Assembly (NCBI GenBank): GCA_903824295.1
Contig: CAIJWE010000064.1
Location: 1-51,128 of the forward strand
Origin: an uncultured Chlorobiaceae bacterium
Lineage (GTDB): Bacteria; Bacteroidota; Chlorobiia; Chlorobiales; Chlorobiaceae
Length of the DNA: 51,128 nt
Direction of reading: 5' to 3'
Below are positions 27,359-36,439 of this stretch, piece after piece. The stretch's first letter is position 1, and every line of letters begins with the position of its first letter. A program made the translations under genes and the position numbers. The notes beneath the pieces are model-generated. The model saw only the letters and a program-made list of their open reading frames with translations. It was not told the origin of the DNA and ran no database searches.

Positions 27359-27379
27359 ACAGGACATATTGTATCCTGT
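27359..27379. promoter_or_regulatory. 21-bp palindrome upstream of feoAB, probable metal-repressor operator
   Basis: Arms ACAGGA (27359-27364) and TCCTGT (27374-27379) with further symmetric purine/pyrimidine matches inside: 16 of 21 positions are self-complementary. It starts 29 bases before the feoA ATG and contains a TACAAT -10-like element on the minus strand. Site, symmetry and gene fit a Fur- or DtxR-family operator, but the arms do not match a textbook Fur box. Confidence 0.55.
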
Positions 27380-27457
27380 ATAACGGATGCCAGCAGGAAA
27401 AAATTGCATCCATTTTTTTCTGCCGGCAAAATCGGACTGTTGCCCCTGAAAAAGTCG

Positions 27458-27838
27458 TTATCCGTGCACCGCCGCTGCCCCGGGAAAGGGAGGCCAACCC
27501 ATCCGCTCTCCACCAATCAGATGGGCGTGGATATGAAGAACGCTCTGCAGGGCATCTTTTCCAGTATTAAAAACAAGCCTGTAACCAGACTCTCTGATAC
27601 CGATCATTTCTGCCACGATTCCAGCGGCAAGAAGAATATGACCGGCTATCGCTTCATCTTCTGGAGCAAGATCGTTGAGCGAGGCGATATGCTTTACAGG
27701 AATAATCAGCAAATGCTGAGGAGCAACGGGGGTGATGTCCCTGAAAGCAACAACATGATCATTGCGATAGACAACCTGGGCGGGGATTTCACCGCGCACT
27801 ATGCGGCAAAACAGACAATCAGCTTCCGTTTGTATCAT
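27458..27838 (-). CDS. HIT family nucleotide hydrolase (HINT-like)
   Basis: 126 residues. Starts with the CLFCRIVRGEIPAQVVY opening of HINT proteins and ends with the histidine triad LHIHAHLIGG (H-x-H-x-H-x-x), whose central His is nucleophilic. HINT proteins hydrolyse adenosine phosphoramidates. Standard length. It lies upstream of feoAB on the same strand with a 127-base gap that contains the feo palindrome, so they are probably separate transcription units. Confidence 0.92.
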   Translation of the reverse strand: MIQTEADCLFCRIVRGEIPAQVVYRNDHVVAFRDITPVAPQHLLIIPVKHIASLNDLAPEDEAIAGHILLAAGIVAEMIGIRESGYRLVFNTGKDALQSVLHIHAHLIGGERMGWPPFPGAAAVHG

Positions 27839-27861
27839 AAGGGTTTACTATTCTGTAGTTC

Positions 27862-28398
27862 TCAAGGCTCCTTAACGACAGAGAGCGACGCGGTGCCGTT
27901 GCCAGTCATAAGCACAACTTTAAGCTTCTCCTTTTCAGCCGAAACAACTCCGCCCAAGCCTTCACCGGAATTAATAATGGTTGTAACATTTTTGAAGCCA
28001 TTGCTTTTAAGCAGGCTCTCGAACTCCTTGGCCATATTACCGGAAACGTTCTCGTAGACGATGCTCCAGTTCTTCCCTTCCGGCGTCTCTGCGCGGGTTA
28101 CGGCCGCTATCTTGCCCCAGGAAAACTTCGGCACATCAGCAGGCATATCGGTTGGCCAGACCCCGCTGTTCCCCTGAATTTCAATTTTCTGCCCTTCGGA
28201 CTGTATCGTTATGTTGTTGCCGGCCGAATTGATATCGACCTTTTTACCTGTTGACTGCTCAATTGCTTTTTCCACGAGAACCTCCTCCATCTTTTTCTGG
28301 CAAGAGGAGAGTGTTGAACTGAGCGCAAGGAGTGCCAGAAAAATCCCGGCTGAACGAACTTTTGATGGTAGCAGCATGTGAAAATTGTCTACAGTCAT
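27862..28398 (-). CDS. Predicted lipoprotein of unknown function
   Basis: 178 residues from the ATG at 28398, which has GATGGA 8 bases upstream. A lipoprotein signal ends at LSSCQKK. Residues 45-75 hold a beta-rich segment (NITIQSEGQKIEIQGN) and the rest forms an alpha/beta domain with a DMPADVPKFSWGKI segment. Similar short lipoproteins with this DMPADVP turn occur in various bacteria, but no function is known to me. ATGs at 28422 and 28377 are possible alternative starts. The next gene on this strand is the HIT protein, 23 bases downstream. Confidence 0.7.
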   Translation of the reverse strand: MTVDNFHMLLPSKVRSAGIFLALLALSSTLSSCQKKMEEVLVEKAIEQSTGKKVDINSAGNNITIQSEGQKIEIQGNSGVWPTDMPADVPKFSWGKIAAVTRAETPEGKNWSIVYENVSGNMAKEFESLLKSNGFKNVTTIINSGEGLGGVVSAEKEKLKVVLMTGNGTASLSVVKEP

Positions 28399-28515
28399 AA
28401 AAAAATTCCATCTAAACTTCACGCCATAATGTAGCCAAAAGCTGGAAAATAGCGAAGGAGGAACGGTATTCCCTTAACGGATTGGCAAGGGATACGCTCC
28501 TGCCCAAAAAAGCGG

Positions 28516-29847
28516 TCACGTGGATGTTGGAGAACCTGCCGAGTCTCCTGCTGCCGAATTTGGAACGGCCGAGAGCCGCGTGGCAAGCACTTTATCAATC
28601 CTCTGGCCATCCAGATCGACAATCTCAAGATTCCACTCTTCCCATTTCACAATATCACCAGTCCTCGGCATACGCCCAAGCAGCCACATCATCAAACCGC
28701 TGAGGGTATGATAAAGCCCCTTATCCTCCTCAGGCACACTTTTCAGTTCAAGCGTGTCTTTCAACTCGGGCACAGGAATAAGGCCATCAAGGAGCCATGA
28801 GTCATCCTGACGTTGCACGGCCCATGAGTCCTCAAGATTGCGGGGAACAAATTCGCCGGTGACCGCCTCAAGCATATCCTGAAGAGTAACCAGCCCCTGA
28901 ATTTCGCCATACTCATCAACAACAAAAACCATCTGGGTACCTGATGTCCTGAAATGGTCAAGGAGCTCCATACCCGTAAGCGTTTCGGGGACATAGACGC
29001 AGGGTTGCAACTGCGAGGTAAACTCCGTAAGCCCCCCTTTCAGCGTTTTCGACAGAAGCTGTTTGGCGTTGACAACGCCAAGCAGTGACTGAAGGCCACC
29101 ATTGCAGACAGGAAAACGGGAGTGCTCAGACTCTGTCACCCTGTCGATATTCTCTTCAAGCGGCCGGGAAACGTCCAGAGAGACAATGTCGGCCCTTGGA
29201 ACCATCAGCGAACCGAGTTGACGGTCATCCAGACGAAAGACATTACGCACCATTTCATGCTCATGCTGCTCAATCACACCAGCTTCAGAACCCTCCTCAA
29301 GCATGGCATGAATCTCTTCCTCCGTGACACTCGGCATGACGTGGGGGTGGTTTCCCGTCAGACGGAGAACGGCATCGGTCGAGACCGTAAGCAGGCGGCC
29401 GAATGGACGGGTTACCGTCGCAAGCATAAGCATGGGACGTGCAACCATGCATGCGATGCCTTCAGGATTGAACATCCCAAGCCGCTTGGGCACAAGCTCA
29501 CCAATGACAATGGTAATGTAGGTAATCACAAGCACGACAACAGCCGTAGCAATAATGTGACTTATTTCAAAAGCCATACCGAACGCTTGAAGCTGGAGGG
29601 CCAATGGGCTGGCGAGAGCGCTTTCCCCTACAATACCATTAAGAATTCCTATAGAGGTAATGCCAATCTGGATAGTCGAAAGAAAACTGGAAGGTTCCCG
29701 GCCAAGCTTCAGGGCAACAGCCGCAGCTTTTTCCCCATCCTCGGAAAGCTTTGACAGACGGGAGCGCTTTGCCGTTACCAATGCAATTTCCGACATGGCA
29801 AAGAGCCCGTTAACAAGAATCAAAACGAGAAGAAAGAGTATTTCCAT
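28516..29847 (-). CDS. DUF21/CBS-domain membrane protein (CNNM/HlyC-CorC family)
   Basis: 443 residues. The N-terminal DUF21 (CNNM) membrane region (1-190) has NGLFAMSEIALVTAKRSRL, FLSTIQIGIT and LGELVPKRLG-like IGELVPKRL. Two CBS domains follow (about 210-335: VPRADIVSLDVSR, then MVFVVDEYGEIQGLVTLQDML) and a C-terminal CorC_HlyC domain (YHTLSGLMMWLLGRMPRTGD). Family members export or control Mg2+ or Co2+. The start at 29847 (MEILFLLVLILVNG) was preferred because the first helix begins there. Confidence 0.92.
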   Translation of the reverse strand: MEILFLLVLILVNGLFAMSEIALVTAKRSRLSKLSEDGEKAAAVALKLGREPSSFLSTIQIGITSIGILNGIVGESALASPLALQLQAFGMAFEISHIIATAVVVLVITYITIVIGELVPKRLGMFNPEGIACMVARPMLMLATVTRPFGRLLTVSTDAVLRLTGNHPHVMPSVTEEEIHAMLEEGSEAGVIEQHEHEMVRNVFRLDDRQLGSLMVPRADIVSLDVSRPLEENIDRVTESEHSRFPVCNGGLQSLLGVVNAKQLLSKTLKGGLTEFTSQLQPCVYVPETLTGMELLDHFRTSGTQMVFVVDEYGEIQGLVTLQDMLEAVTGEFVPRNLEDSWAVQRQDDSWLLDGLIPVPELKDTLELKSVPEEDKGLYHTLSGLMMWLLGRMPRTGDIVKWEEWNLEIVDLDGQRIDKVLATRLSAVPNSAAGDSAGSPTST

Positions 29848-30037
29848 AGATTTACAAATTGAACCATTCAGGATAAGAGAGAAAAACACTACTGCCGCCA
29901 CAAACAATCACGCAGCAGCACCCCGAACAATTCTGTTCCTGCACAATTTTTATAATAACCATTCCATTCAACTACATATTTCTCCTGCAAGTTCCAAACA
30001 AGATGCCTGGATTTGCAGTGACGGATGCCACCAAACA

Positions 30038-30054
30038 CCCTGTTCCGAACAGGG
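30038..30054. repeat. Inverted repeat downstream of the eRF1-like gene
   Basis: CCCTGTTCCGAACAGGG: a perfect 7-bp stem with a 3-base loop, 15 bases past the stop of the eRF1-like gene on the minus strand. There is no strong T run after it, so it is at best a weak terminator or an RNA 3' stabiliser. Confidence 0.45.
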
Positions 30055-30068
30055 CATCAGAGAGCTTT

Positions 30069-30482
30069 TTACTTGTGAGCAAGAAAGAGTGCTTTCACTT
30101 TTGCAATCAGTTGATTTTCTGTCAGCCGCTCGCAGGCTTCAACTCCAGTTACTGTTGTATGCAAGCCGTTGATCTTTTCAATCGCTTTGGCAAATTCAAG
30201 TTTTGCCTCCCCTGGACCAAAAATGGCAATCTTCGATGAATCACCGAGCAACTCAATCACCTTCAGGTAAAAAGCGTGATACTGGTGTTTTCGGCGTTCC
30301 TCTGCCGTGTGTTCATTGAATACAGCCTGCGCAACAATGGTCCCCCCCGCTTTCCACCCTCCGGCAGGCTTGAGATGACTTTCAGCACCAGACTCCACAT
30401 GTTGAACAATCGTTTGATCACCCTCAATTGAAACCAGAACGGCTTCCTTATGGTCAATCCAGATACCAGTGTTTTTTTTCAT
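30069..30482 (-). CDS. Small eRF1/host-attachment-like protein, function unknown
   Basis: 137 residues. It begins KKNTGIWIDHKEAVLV, a pattern seen in small bacterial proteins related to archaeal/eukaryotic release factor 1 domains. The C-terminal half (GDSSKIAIFGPGEAKLEFAK, then TGVEACERLTENQLIAKV) resembles the L7Ae/eRF1-domain-3 fold with its GP-GEAK nucleotide-like turn. The family is uncharacterised, and the assignment is by remembered pattern, not search. The ATG at 30482 was chosen: AGGAG lies 10 bases upstream; the in-frame TTG at 30491 is too close to it. No operon partner. Confidence 0.55.
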   Translation of the reverse strand: MKKNTGIWIDHKEAVLVSIEGDQTIVQHVESGAESHLKPAGGWKAGGTIVAQAVFNEHTAEERRKHQYHAFYLKVIELLGDSSKIAIFGPGEAKLEFAKAIEKINGLHTTVTGVEACERLTENQLIAKVKALFLAHK

Positions 30483-30807
30483 GGCAGCCAAGCTCCTTCT
30501 GTGCTAAGAGTTCTATTGACAAAAGAGATCCGCATTGATCTGACGCACCCGCTCGTGAAGTACGCCCGTCAAAACAGGGAACAAAATCTCCACATAGCAA
30601 TGTAAGCAAAAAAATATTGCGCCATTACAGCGTATTTACTTTTTGCGCATCATTGTTCAGTCAACAGATCAGCAAACCATACTTCGCCCACAGGATCCGT
30701 AGCGATAAACGGAGGTCTGGCACAAAGCATGGGAGAGCCACGATAAGTAGGCAAGAGCCAACGGAGCTCTCCGGTAATGAGAGCAACGGCAAAAAAGCGG
30801 TTCTCTC
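30483..30807. other. Gap between eRF1-like gene and sdhB
   Basis: 325 bases without a supported gene. A minus-strand ORF (30650-30913) reads through the end of sdhB in another frame and tails into this gap. Its tail (GELRWLLPTYRGSP and further) looks protein-like but has no start of its own here, so it may be the 3' remnant of a lost gene. The promoter of the eRF1-like gene should lie near 30490-30600. Confidence 0.5.
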
Positions 30808-31581
30808 TTAAAGGGAATCCTTGATCACCCGTTCCTTGTCGGCAAAAATTTTTGCTGCGAGAAACTCCCGGTTCATGCGGGCAATATTGACCACAGAAAT
30901 TCCTTTTGGACACTCTGCCTCACACGCGTAGGTATTACTGCAACTCCCAAAACCAAGCTCGTCCATAGTAGCAACCATCCTCTGCACCCGCTTGGCGGCC
31001 TCAACCCGTCCCTGGGGAAGCAGTGCAAGATGCGATACCTTGGCGCCAACAAAGAGCATGGCGGCAGCATTGGAACAGGCCGCGACACAGGCTCCGCATC
31101 CGATACAGGTTGCGGCATCAAAGGCTGCATCCGACTCCTCTTTTGGTACAGGAATGGTATTGGCATCAGGGACTCCGCCGGTATCTACCGATACGTAGCC
31201 ACCCGCCTGTATGATTTTGTCAAATGCACTGCGATCAACAATAAGATCGCGGATGACGGGAAAAGCTTTTGCCCTCCATGGTTCAATGTGGATGATATCG
31301 CCATCCGTAAACGAACGCATGTGAAGCTGGCAGGTGGTCACTCCCTTGACCGGCCCGTGAGGACGTCCGTTGATATAAAGACTGCATGTACCGCAAATGC
31401 CCTCCCGACAGTCATGATCAAAGGCAACAGGATCGCCGCCAGTCATGATAAGGCGTTGATTGAGAGAATCGAGCATTTCAAAAAAGGAGCTGTCGGGCGA
31501 GATTCCTGAAATATCATAGGAAACCATCTCCCCTTTGGCCGTGACGTTGTTCTGTCGCCAGATTTTCAGCGTAAAGTTCAT
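30808..31581 (-). CDS. sdhB: Fumarate reductase/succinate dehydrogenase iron-sulfur subunit
   Basis: 257 residues. The N-terminal ferredoxin domain has the [2Fe-2S] cysteines in [20 protein letters not shown]. The C-terminal domain has [15 protein letters not shown] near residue 150 and [15 protein letters not shown] near 206 for the [4Fe-4S] and [3Fe-4S] clusters. It relays electrons between the flavin and membrane cytochrome. The ATG at 31581 has AGGTGA 3 bases upstream; the GTG two codons earlier is less likely. In green sulfur bacteria this complex reduces fumarate in the reductive TCA cycle. Last gene of sdhC-sdhA-sdhB. Confidence 0.95.
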   Translation of the reverse strand: MNFTLKIWRQNNVTAKGEMVSYDISGISPDSSFFEMLDSLNQRLIMTGGDPVAFDHDCREGICGTCSLYINGRPHGPVKGVTTCQLHMRSFTDGDIIHIEPWRAKAFPVIRDLIVDRSAFDKIIQAGGYVSVDTGGVPDANTIPVPKEESDAAFDAATCIGCGACVAACSNAAAMLFVGAKVSHLALLPQGRVEAAKRVQRMVATMDELGFGSCSNTYACEAECPKGISVVNIARMNREFLAAKIFADKERVIKDSL

Positions 31582-31590
31582 AATCACCTG

Positions 31591-33531
31591 TTATTTATAG
31601 CTCCGCTGGGAGAGCTTGATCTCATTGAATTGAAGTTCTTCGCGGTGCAGCTCAGCGGCAGCATCACGCCCCTTGTATTCCCATGCACCAACAAAAGCAA
31701 ACCTCTCGTCATTACGCAACGCTTCACCCTCACTGGTCTGATACTCCTCCCGGAAATGGCCTCCGCACGACTCCTTTCGCTGCTGGGCATCCCGCACCAT
31801 AAGCTGGCCGAGCTCGATAAAATCGGCAACCCGACACGCTTTTTCGAGTTCCGGATTGTATTCGTCCAGACCTCCAGGCATTCGGACTCCTTTCGCGAAC
31901 TCTTGACGAAGCTCAGTCAATTGGTAGAGAGCTTCGGTAAGACCTGCATCGTTTCGCGCCATGCCGCAATACTCCCACATAATTTTACCCAGACGACGAT
32001 GGAAATGATCGACCGACTCCTTGCCTGAGCTGTTTTTGATCTGCTTCAAGCGGTCGGTAACACCATTTGCTGCAAGGGTAAATTCGGAGGAGGATGTGTC
32101 GAACCGTGGCGTATGAATTTCACCCGACAGGTAGTTTCCAATGGTATAGGGAAGGATAAAATAGCCGTCAGCAAGGCCCTGCATGAGCGCGGAGGCTCCG
32201 AGGCGGTTTGCTCCATGATCGGAAAAATTGCACTCTCCTATGGCATAGAGACCGGGGATGGTGGTCATCAAATCATAATCAACCCAGAGGCCACCCATGG
32301 TGTAATGCACCGCTGGATAGATCATCATCGGCATTTCATAGGGGCTCTCTGCGACAATCTGCTCGTACATCTGAAAGAGGTTGCCATAGAGAGAGTCGAT
32401 GGCGTCATGCCCCTTGCGTTTAATTGCATCAGCAAAATCAAGAAAAACGGCCATTCCGGTAGTGCCGACGCCGAAACCTGCATCGCAGCGCTCTTTGGCT
32501 GCCCTTGAAGCCACATCCCTCGGAACAAGATTACCGAAAGCCGGGTAACGACGCTCCAGATAGTAATCCCTATCCGCCTCAGCAATATCGGACGCCTTGA
32601 TCTCTTTGTTCCTCAGTTTTTCAACATCTTTTATCTTGGCCGGAACCCAAATCCTTCCATCATTGCGCAAGCTCTCGCTCATCAAGGTGAGCTTTGACTG
32701 CGCATCACCATGGACAGGAATACAGGTCGGATGAATCTGGGTAAACGCCGGATTTGCAAACATTGCCCCTTTCTTGTAGGCACTCCATGCGGGTGTCACG
32801 TTGGAACCCATGGCGTTGGTGGAGAGAAAAAACACATTCCCGTATCCACCGCTGGCCAGCACAACAGCATGAGCTGCATGACGCTCTATCGCACCAGTCA
32901 CCAGGTTTCGGGTAATGATACCCCGTGCATGACCGTCAACAAGCACCGTGTCAAGCACGTCACGACGGTTATAGAGCGTGACATTGCCTGCTGCAATCTG
33001 GCGACTCAGCGCTCCGTAGGCGCCAATTAAAAGCTGCTGCCCGGTCTGCCCCCTCGCATAGAAGGTTCTCGATACCTGTGCACCACCGAAGGAACGGTTG
33101 GTCAGCAGACCACCGTACTCCCGGGCAAACGGCACACCCTGCGCCACACAAAGATCGATAATCTGATTGCTGACCTGAGCAAGACGATAGACATTTGCTT
33201 CGCGGGCACGGTAATCGCCACCCTTGATAGTGTCGTAAAAGAGCCGAAAGGCACTGTCTCCGTCGTTTGGATAGTTTTTTGCGGCATTGATTCCTCCCTG
33301 TGCAGCAATACTGTGTGCACGACGCGGTGTATCCTGATAGCAGAATACCTTGACATTATAACCGAGCTGCCCGAGCGATGCAGCAGCCGAAGCTCCGGCG
33401 AGGCCGGTGCCAACGACGATAATATCAAGTTTGCGTTTGTTGTTGGGGTTTACCAGCTTGCTGCCCGATTTGTAGGCGGTCCATTTTTCAGCCACCGGCC
33501 CTTCAGGGATTCTGGCGTTGAGGCGTGTCAT
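31591..33531 (-). CDS. sdhA: Fumarate reductase/succinate dehydrogenase flavoprotein
   Basis: 646 residues. The FAD-binding dinucleotide fold [20 protein letters not shown] is near residue 38; the flavin-linking region [14 protein letters not shown] near 92 supplies the covalent His; the active-site region has [16 protein letters not shown] near 425 and [12 protein letters not shown] near 400. It is long for SdhA, in keeping with the B-type (Wolinella/Bacillus) enzymes. It converts fumarate and succinate. It follows sdhC by 58 bases and precedes sdhB by 9. Confidence 0.96.
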   Translation of the reverse strand: MTRLNARIPEGPVAEKWTAYKSGSKLVNPNNKRKLDIIVVGTGLAGASAAASLGQLGYNVKVFCYQDTPRRAHSIAAQGGINAAKNYPNDGDSAFRLFYDTIKGGDYRAREANVYRLAQVSNQIIDLCVAQGVPFAREYGGLLTNRSFGGAQVSRTFYARGQTGQQLLIGAYGALSRQIAAGNVTLYNRRDVLDTVLVDGHARGIITRNLVTGAIERHAAHAVVLASGGYGNVFFLSTNAMGSNVTPAWSAYKKGAMFANPAFTQIHPTCIPVHGDAQSKLTLMSESLRNDGRIWVPAKIKDVEKLRNKEIKASDIAEADRDYYLERRYPAFGNLVPRDVASRAAKERCDAGFGVGTTGMAVFLDFADAIKRKGHDAIDSLYGNLFQMYEQIVAESPYEMPMMIYPAVHYTMGGLWVDYDLMTTIPGLYAIGECNFSDHGANRLGASALMQGLADGYFILPYTIGNYLSGEIHTPRFDTSSSEFTLAANGVTDRLKQIKNSSGKESVDHFHRRLGKIMWEYCGMARNDAGLTEALYQLTELRQEFAKGVRMPGGLDEYNPELEKACRVADFIELGQLMVRDAQQRKESCGGHFREEYQTSEGEALRNDERFAFVGAWEYKGRDAAAELHREELQFNEIKLSQRSYK

Positions 33532-33589
33532 TGAAGAGTATTGTGAGTGTTGTTTTTGGTAAAAAACACAGCCGTTATTGGTTAGTAAA

Positions 33590-34252
33590 TCACTTTAATA
33601 AATAGAGATAAATCGGAACAAGGCTGAACCCGAGAGCAATAAAGACCGAGTAGGCCGAACCGATAAACTTTACGGCATCAGTATACTTGCTGTGGTTCCA
33701 TCCAAGGGTCTGAAAAGCCGACTGAATGGCGTGGTTCAGATGAATGCCAAGAAAAACAAAAGAGACGACGTAAAGGAGTGAGTACCAGGGAGATGAAAAC
33801 AAAAGCAGGGTGCGGCTATAGAAGTCATGAGCTGCGATACCGGGAGGTGGCGCGACAAGACCAATCTTGATAAAGTAGAAATCAATAAAATGGAGAAAGA
33901 GGAAGATGAAGACAATGATACCGGTATGGAACATGTACTTCGAAAAGAAGGAGGTTTCTGAACTGTTGCTGCATGCGTAGGCAATTGGTCGGGCAGCACG
34001 GTTCTGGAAGGAGACCAGCACTCCGTAAATGATATGCAGGAGAAATCCGGCGAAGAGGACAATCTCGAAGACTTTGATAAGGGAATTGGTGCCCATGAAG
34101 GTTGCGGCCTCTGTAAACATAAGCCCCCCATCATCTTTCAGCAGCATGAGATTGATGCCGAGATGCACACACAAAAATGTAACCAGAAAAAGCCCGGCAA
34201 GCGCCATAAGTACTTTTTTGGTAAGAGAAGAAAACATGAGCATGATGTTCAT
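33590..34252 (-). CDS. sdhC: Fumarate reductase/succinate dehydrogenase cytochrome b
   Basis: 220 residues, five transmembrane helices, the B-type cytochrome b558 that carries two hemes in one subunit, so no SdhD is needed. Candidate heme histidines are in CVHLGINL (helix 1), LLHIIYG (helix 2), MFHTGI and LFLHFID (helix 3) and [12 protein letters not shown] (helix 4). It hands electrons between the quinone pool and SdhB. It is the first gene of the operon. The start 34252 ([13 protein letters not shown]) could be a few codons later; no strong ribosome-binding site is seen. Confidence 0.92.
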   Translation of the reverse strand: MNIMLMFSSLTKKVLMALAGLFLVTFLCVHLGINLMLLKDDGGLMFTEAATFMGTNSLIKVFEIVLFAGFLLHIIYGVLVSFQNRAARPIAYACSNSSETSFFSKYMFHTGIIVFIFLFLHFIDFYFIKIGLVAPPPGIAAHDFYSRTLLLFSSPWYSLLYVVSFVFLGIHLNHAIQSAFQTLGWNHSKYTDAVKFIGSAYSVFIALGFSLVPIYLYLLK

Positions 34253-34354
34253 ACTATGGTTATTTCAATGGGAAAGAACTGTGGATTTTATTCCTGAGGG
34301 TCTTAAGGTAAGTTCCTCTTTTCGAACTTCCAATAAAAAAATCACACAGTATCG

Positions 34355-34996
34355 TTATTCCTCAATAAAAGCAACCGCTCTGAGAGGTGAGGCTTCAGCC
34401 CCGACAATTTTGAGAGGAAATCCGCAAAACGTGAAAACAGAATACAATAGGATAGGCGGACAGACAAGATTTTCAATGATAACGATCTCCTTTTGCAGCA
34501 AAATCCTGTGGACAGAAAAATCAGCAGATTCGGGTGCATCGACCGAAATCATGTCAACACCGACTCCTTTAAGATGAAAACCGGTCAGCCACCGGGCTGC
34601 TTCGGAGGAGAGTATTGGATATCCTGCATAATAATCAAGCGCGCCCCAATGTTGGCTCCACCCTGAACAGAGCAGTAAAAACTCGCTCTTCTGGATGAGA
34701 TCCCGGAACGGATGAAGCGTCTCAACCGTAATTATTCCTCCGGAGATGCCTCGGAGATCAATTGCGACACCCGCGCCAGCAAACCGATCAACCGTGAACG
34801 CATCAAGCGAACTGCCTGACAAAAGAATATGCGAAGGAAGATCGACATGAGTGCCGGTATGGGATGAAATCGTAAGAAGCTGCTCGGCAAAGCCATGCTC
34901 GTCAATGGAGGCGAGTGGCTGAAAGAGCGGCCCCGGAGTTCCGGGATAACAGGGCATCCCGGCTTTGATGGTATGACTCAGATCAATGACCCGCAT
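34355..34996 (-). CDS. Cyclase family metal-dependent hydrolase
   Basis: 213 residues. MRVIDLSHTIKAGMPCYPG at the start and the metal-binding signature HTGTHVDLPSH near residue 54 (H-x-G-T-H-x-D-x-P-x-H) place it in the cyclase/kynurenine-formamidase family. A later His-containing AARWLTGFHLKGVGVDMISVD is also typical. The real substrate is unknown. The ATG at 34996 lies inside the end of the alpha/beta-hydrolase gene (14-base overlap), so the two are translationally coupled and may act in one pathway. Confidence 0.85.
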   Translation of the reverse strand: MRVIDLSHTIKAGMPCYPGTPGPLFQPLASIDEHGFAEQLLTISSHTGTHVDLPSHILLSGSSLDAFTVDRFAGAGVAIDLRGISGGIITVETLHPFRDLIQKSEFLLLCSGWSQHWGALDYYAGYPILSSEAARWLTGFHLKGVGVDMISVDAPESADFSVHRILLQKEIVIIENLVCPPILLYSVFTFCGFPLKIVGAEASPLRAVAFIEE

Positions 34997-35774
34997 CACT
35001 CGTGCACCTTGTGTTTCGGCCGATCCTGCCTGCAACATAGTCAATAATCGCCTTGACCGCGTTCTCTCTCTCGCAATCACAAAAGATCTGGTGCCCGGAA
35101 CGCTCCAGCCAGATCAAAGACTTGTCCGGGCAAGGAGTCGCTATCCGGTTGTAAAGCATGATGGCGCTTTCTGGAAGGACGGTGCTTTCTTTGCGATTGT
35201 GTATGATCAAAACGGGAACATTGACGCGATCAAGTATCTGCAGACTTTCTTTGATAAGCTCAAAAAACGAGATGATCGCGTCTGTCGGTACCCACGAATA
35301 ATGAGGGGTACCGTTTGCACATTCCTGTTCGGAAACGTCACTTTTTAACTCCCAATTCTTGATGATTTTTCCAAGAAGAGGTGCCGCAAAATGGAGCGGC
35401 CGATCTGGTCCGAGCACTGAGACAAGTTTGATTGCCGTTGTGGCAAGCACCAGAGAATCTATCCTGTTTTGATATCGGACGGCAAGGTTCAGTGAGAGGA
35501 GAGCGCCCATACTGTGGCCGATCACGATGATCTGCTCGGCCTCAAGGCTCAACTTGAGAAGCGCCTCTTCGGCATCAGCCATCCACTGTTCCCATTTCAC
35601 ACCCCGAAGCGCCTCCGGCGACGAGGCACCATGCCCAGTCAAAAGAGGTACGCTGAGAGGAATACCAAACTCCTGGAGAGAGAGAGACAAGAGCCTGACA
35701 CTGTCAAGCGTCGCTGTAAAACCGTGAATGACAAGAACGCCAAAAGGGCTTCGCGCCTGGTGTTGTTCATCCAT
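34983..35774 (-). CDS. Alpha/beta hydrolase (carboxylesterase/monoacylglycerol-lipase-like)
   Basis: 263 residues. The first strand and oxyanion loop are in VLVIHGFTATLDSVRLLS; the nucleophile elbow GHSMGALLSLNLA has Ser near 87; the acid lies in VLIIHNRKESTVLP, near 205, and His in LERSGHQIFCD near 239. The overall pattern fits the Est30/monoacylglycerol lipase group, which act on short esters. Substrate unknown. It overlaps the following cyclase gene and is divergent from rlpA. Confidence 0.85.
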   Translation of the reverse strand: MDEQHQARSPFGVLVIHGFTATLDSVRLLSLSLQEFGIPLSVPLLTGHGASSPEALRGVKWEQWMADAEEALLKLSLEAEQIIVIGHSMGALLSLNLAVRYQNRIDSLVLATTAIKLVSVLGPDRPLHFAAPLLGKIIKNWELKSDVSEQECANGTPHYSWVPTDAIISFFELIKESLQILDRVNVPVLIIHNRKESTVLPESAIMLYNRIATPCPDKSLIWLERSGHQIFCDCERENAVKAIIDYVAGRIGRNTRCTSDAGH

Positions 35775-35909
35775 GATAGCATCTCGTCATAAAAGCTCTT
35801 TATGAAAAACAGCATCCCGTTCAACGCACTCCGAAACAAAGGATACCATAAGTACACGTTATAAGGGATATTCTGCCAAAATAGCTATTTTGCGGCAAAA
35901 TCAACTCAA

Positions 35910-36428
35910 ATGAACACAACGATGCGTAAGATTCTGCTGACCGTATGCCTGCTGCTTCCTCTGGCACTCAGTTCATGCTCGTCCACACGAGCCCCATGGA
36001 ACAACAAGAACGTTCTTTCGCCAGAGGAAGCATATCGACAGGGTAAAATAAAAAACACACCCTATGTTATCAACGGCCGCTCCTATGTCCCCATGAGCTA
36101 TAAAGAGGCTCTCTCCTACGAAGAGACGGGCACCGCGTCATGGTACGGTCAAGAAACATTAGACCAGCATAACGGGCAGTTAACCGCTTATGGAGAGATT
36201 TTCGACCCGGCACGGCCAAGTGCCGCACACAAATATCTGCCTCTGCCTTCTCTTGTCAAAGTAACAAATCTCGATACCCGTGCATCAATGGTTGTCCGTG
36301 TCAACGATCGCGGACCGTTTGTTGACAATCGTATCATCGATCTGAGCGCGGAAGCGGCCAAACAACTGGGATTTTATGAAAAGGGAACGGCCAAAGTCAA
36401 GGTCGAGGTCATCCCCCCGGTAATGTGA
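35910..36428 (+). CDS. rlpA: RlpA-like lipoprotein (septal peptidoglycan transglycosylase)
   Basis: 172 residues. The signal peptide ends at a lipobox (LALSSCSS). The double-psi beta-barrel domain (about 70-170) has GTASWYGQET, QLTAYGEIFDP, KVTNLDTRASMVVRVNDRGPF and the RIIDLSAEAAKQLGF signature. RlpA proteins cut naked glycan strands at the septum in other bacteria. No C-terminal SPOR domain is present, so septum targeting may use another route. It ends 11 bases before the convergent transaldolase gene. Confidence 0.9.
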   Translation: MNTTMRKILLTVCLLLPLALSSCSSTRAPWNNKNVLSPEEAYRQGKIKNTPYVINGRSYVPMSYKEALSYEETGTASWYGQETLDQHNGQLTAYGEIFDPARPSAAHKYLPLPSLVKVTNLDTRASMVVRVNDRGPFVDNRIIDLSAEAAKQLGFYEKGTAKVKVEVIPPVM

Positions 36429-36439
36429 CGGTGACCGAA

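Noticed and set aside
30650-30913. 87-codon minus-strand ORF overlapping sdhB
   Set aside because: More than a third lies in another frame of sdhB and it has no independent start; at most its tail is a gene remnant.
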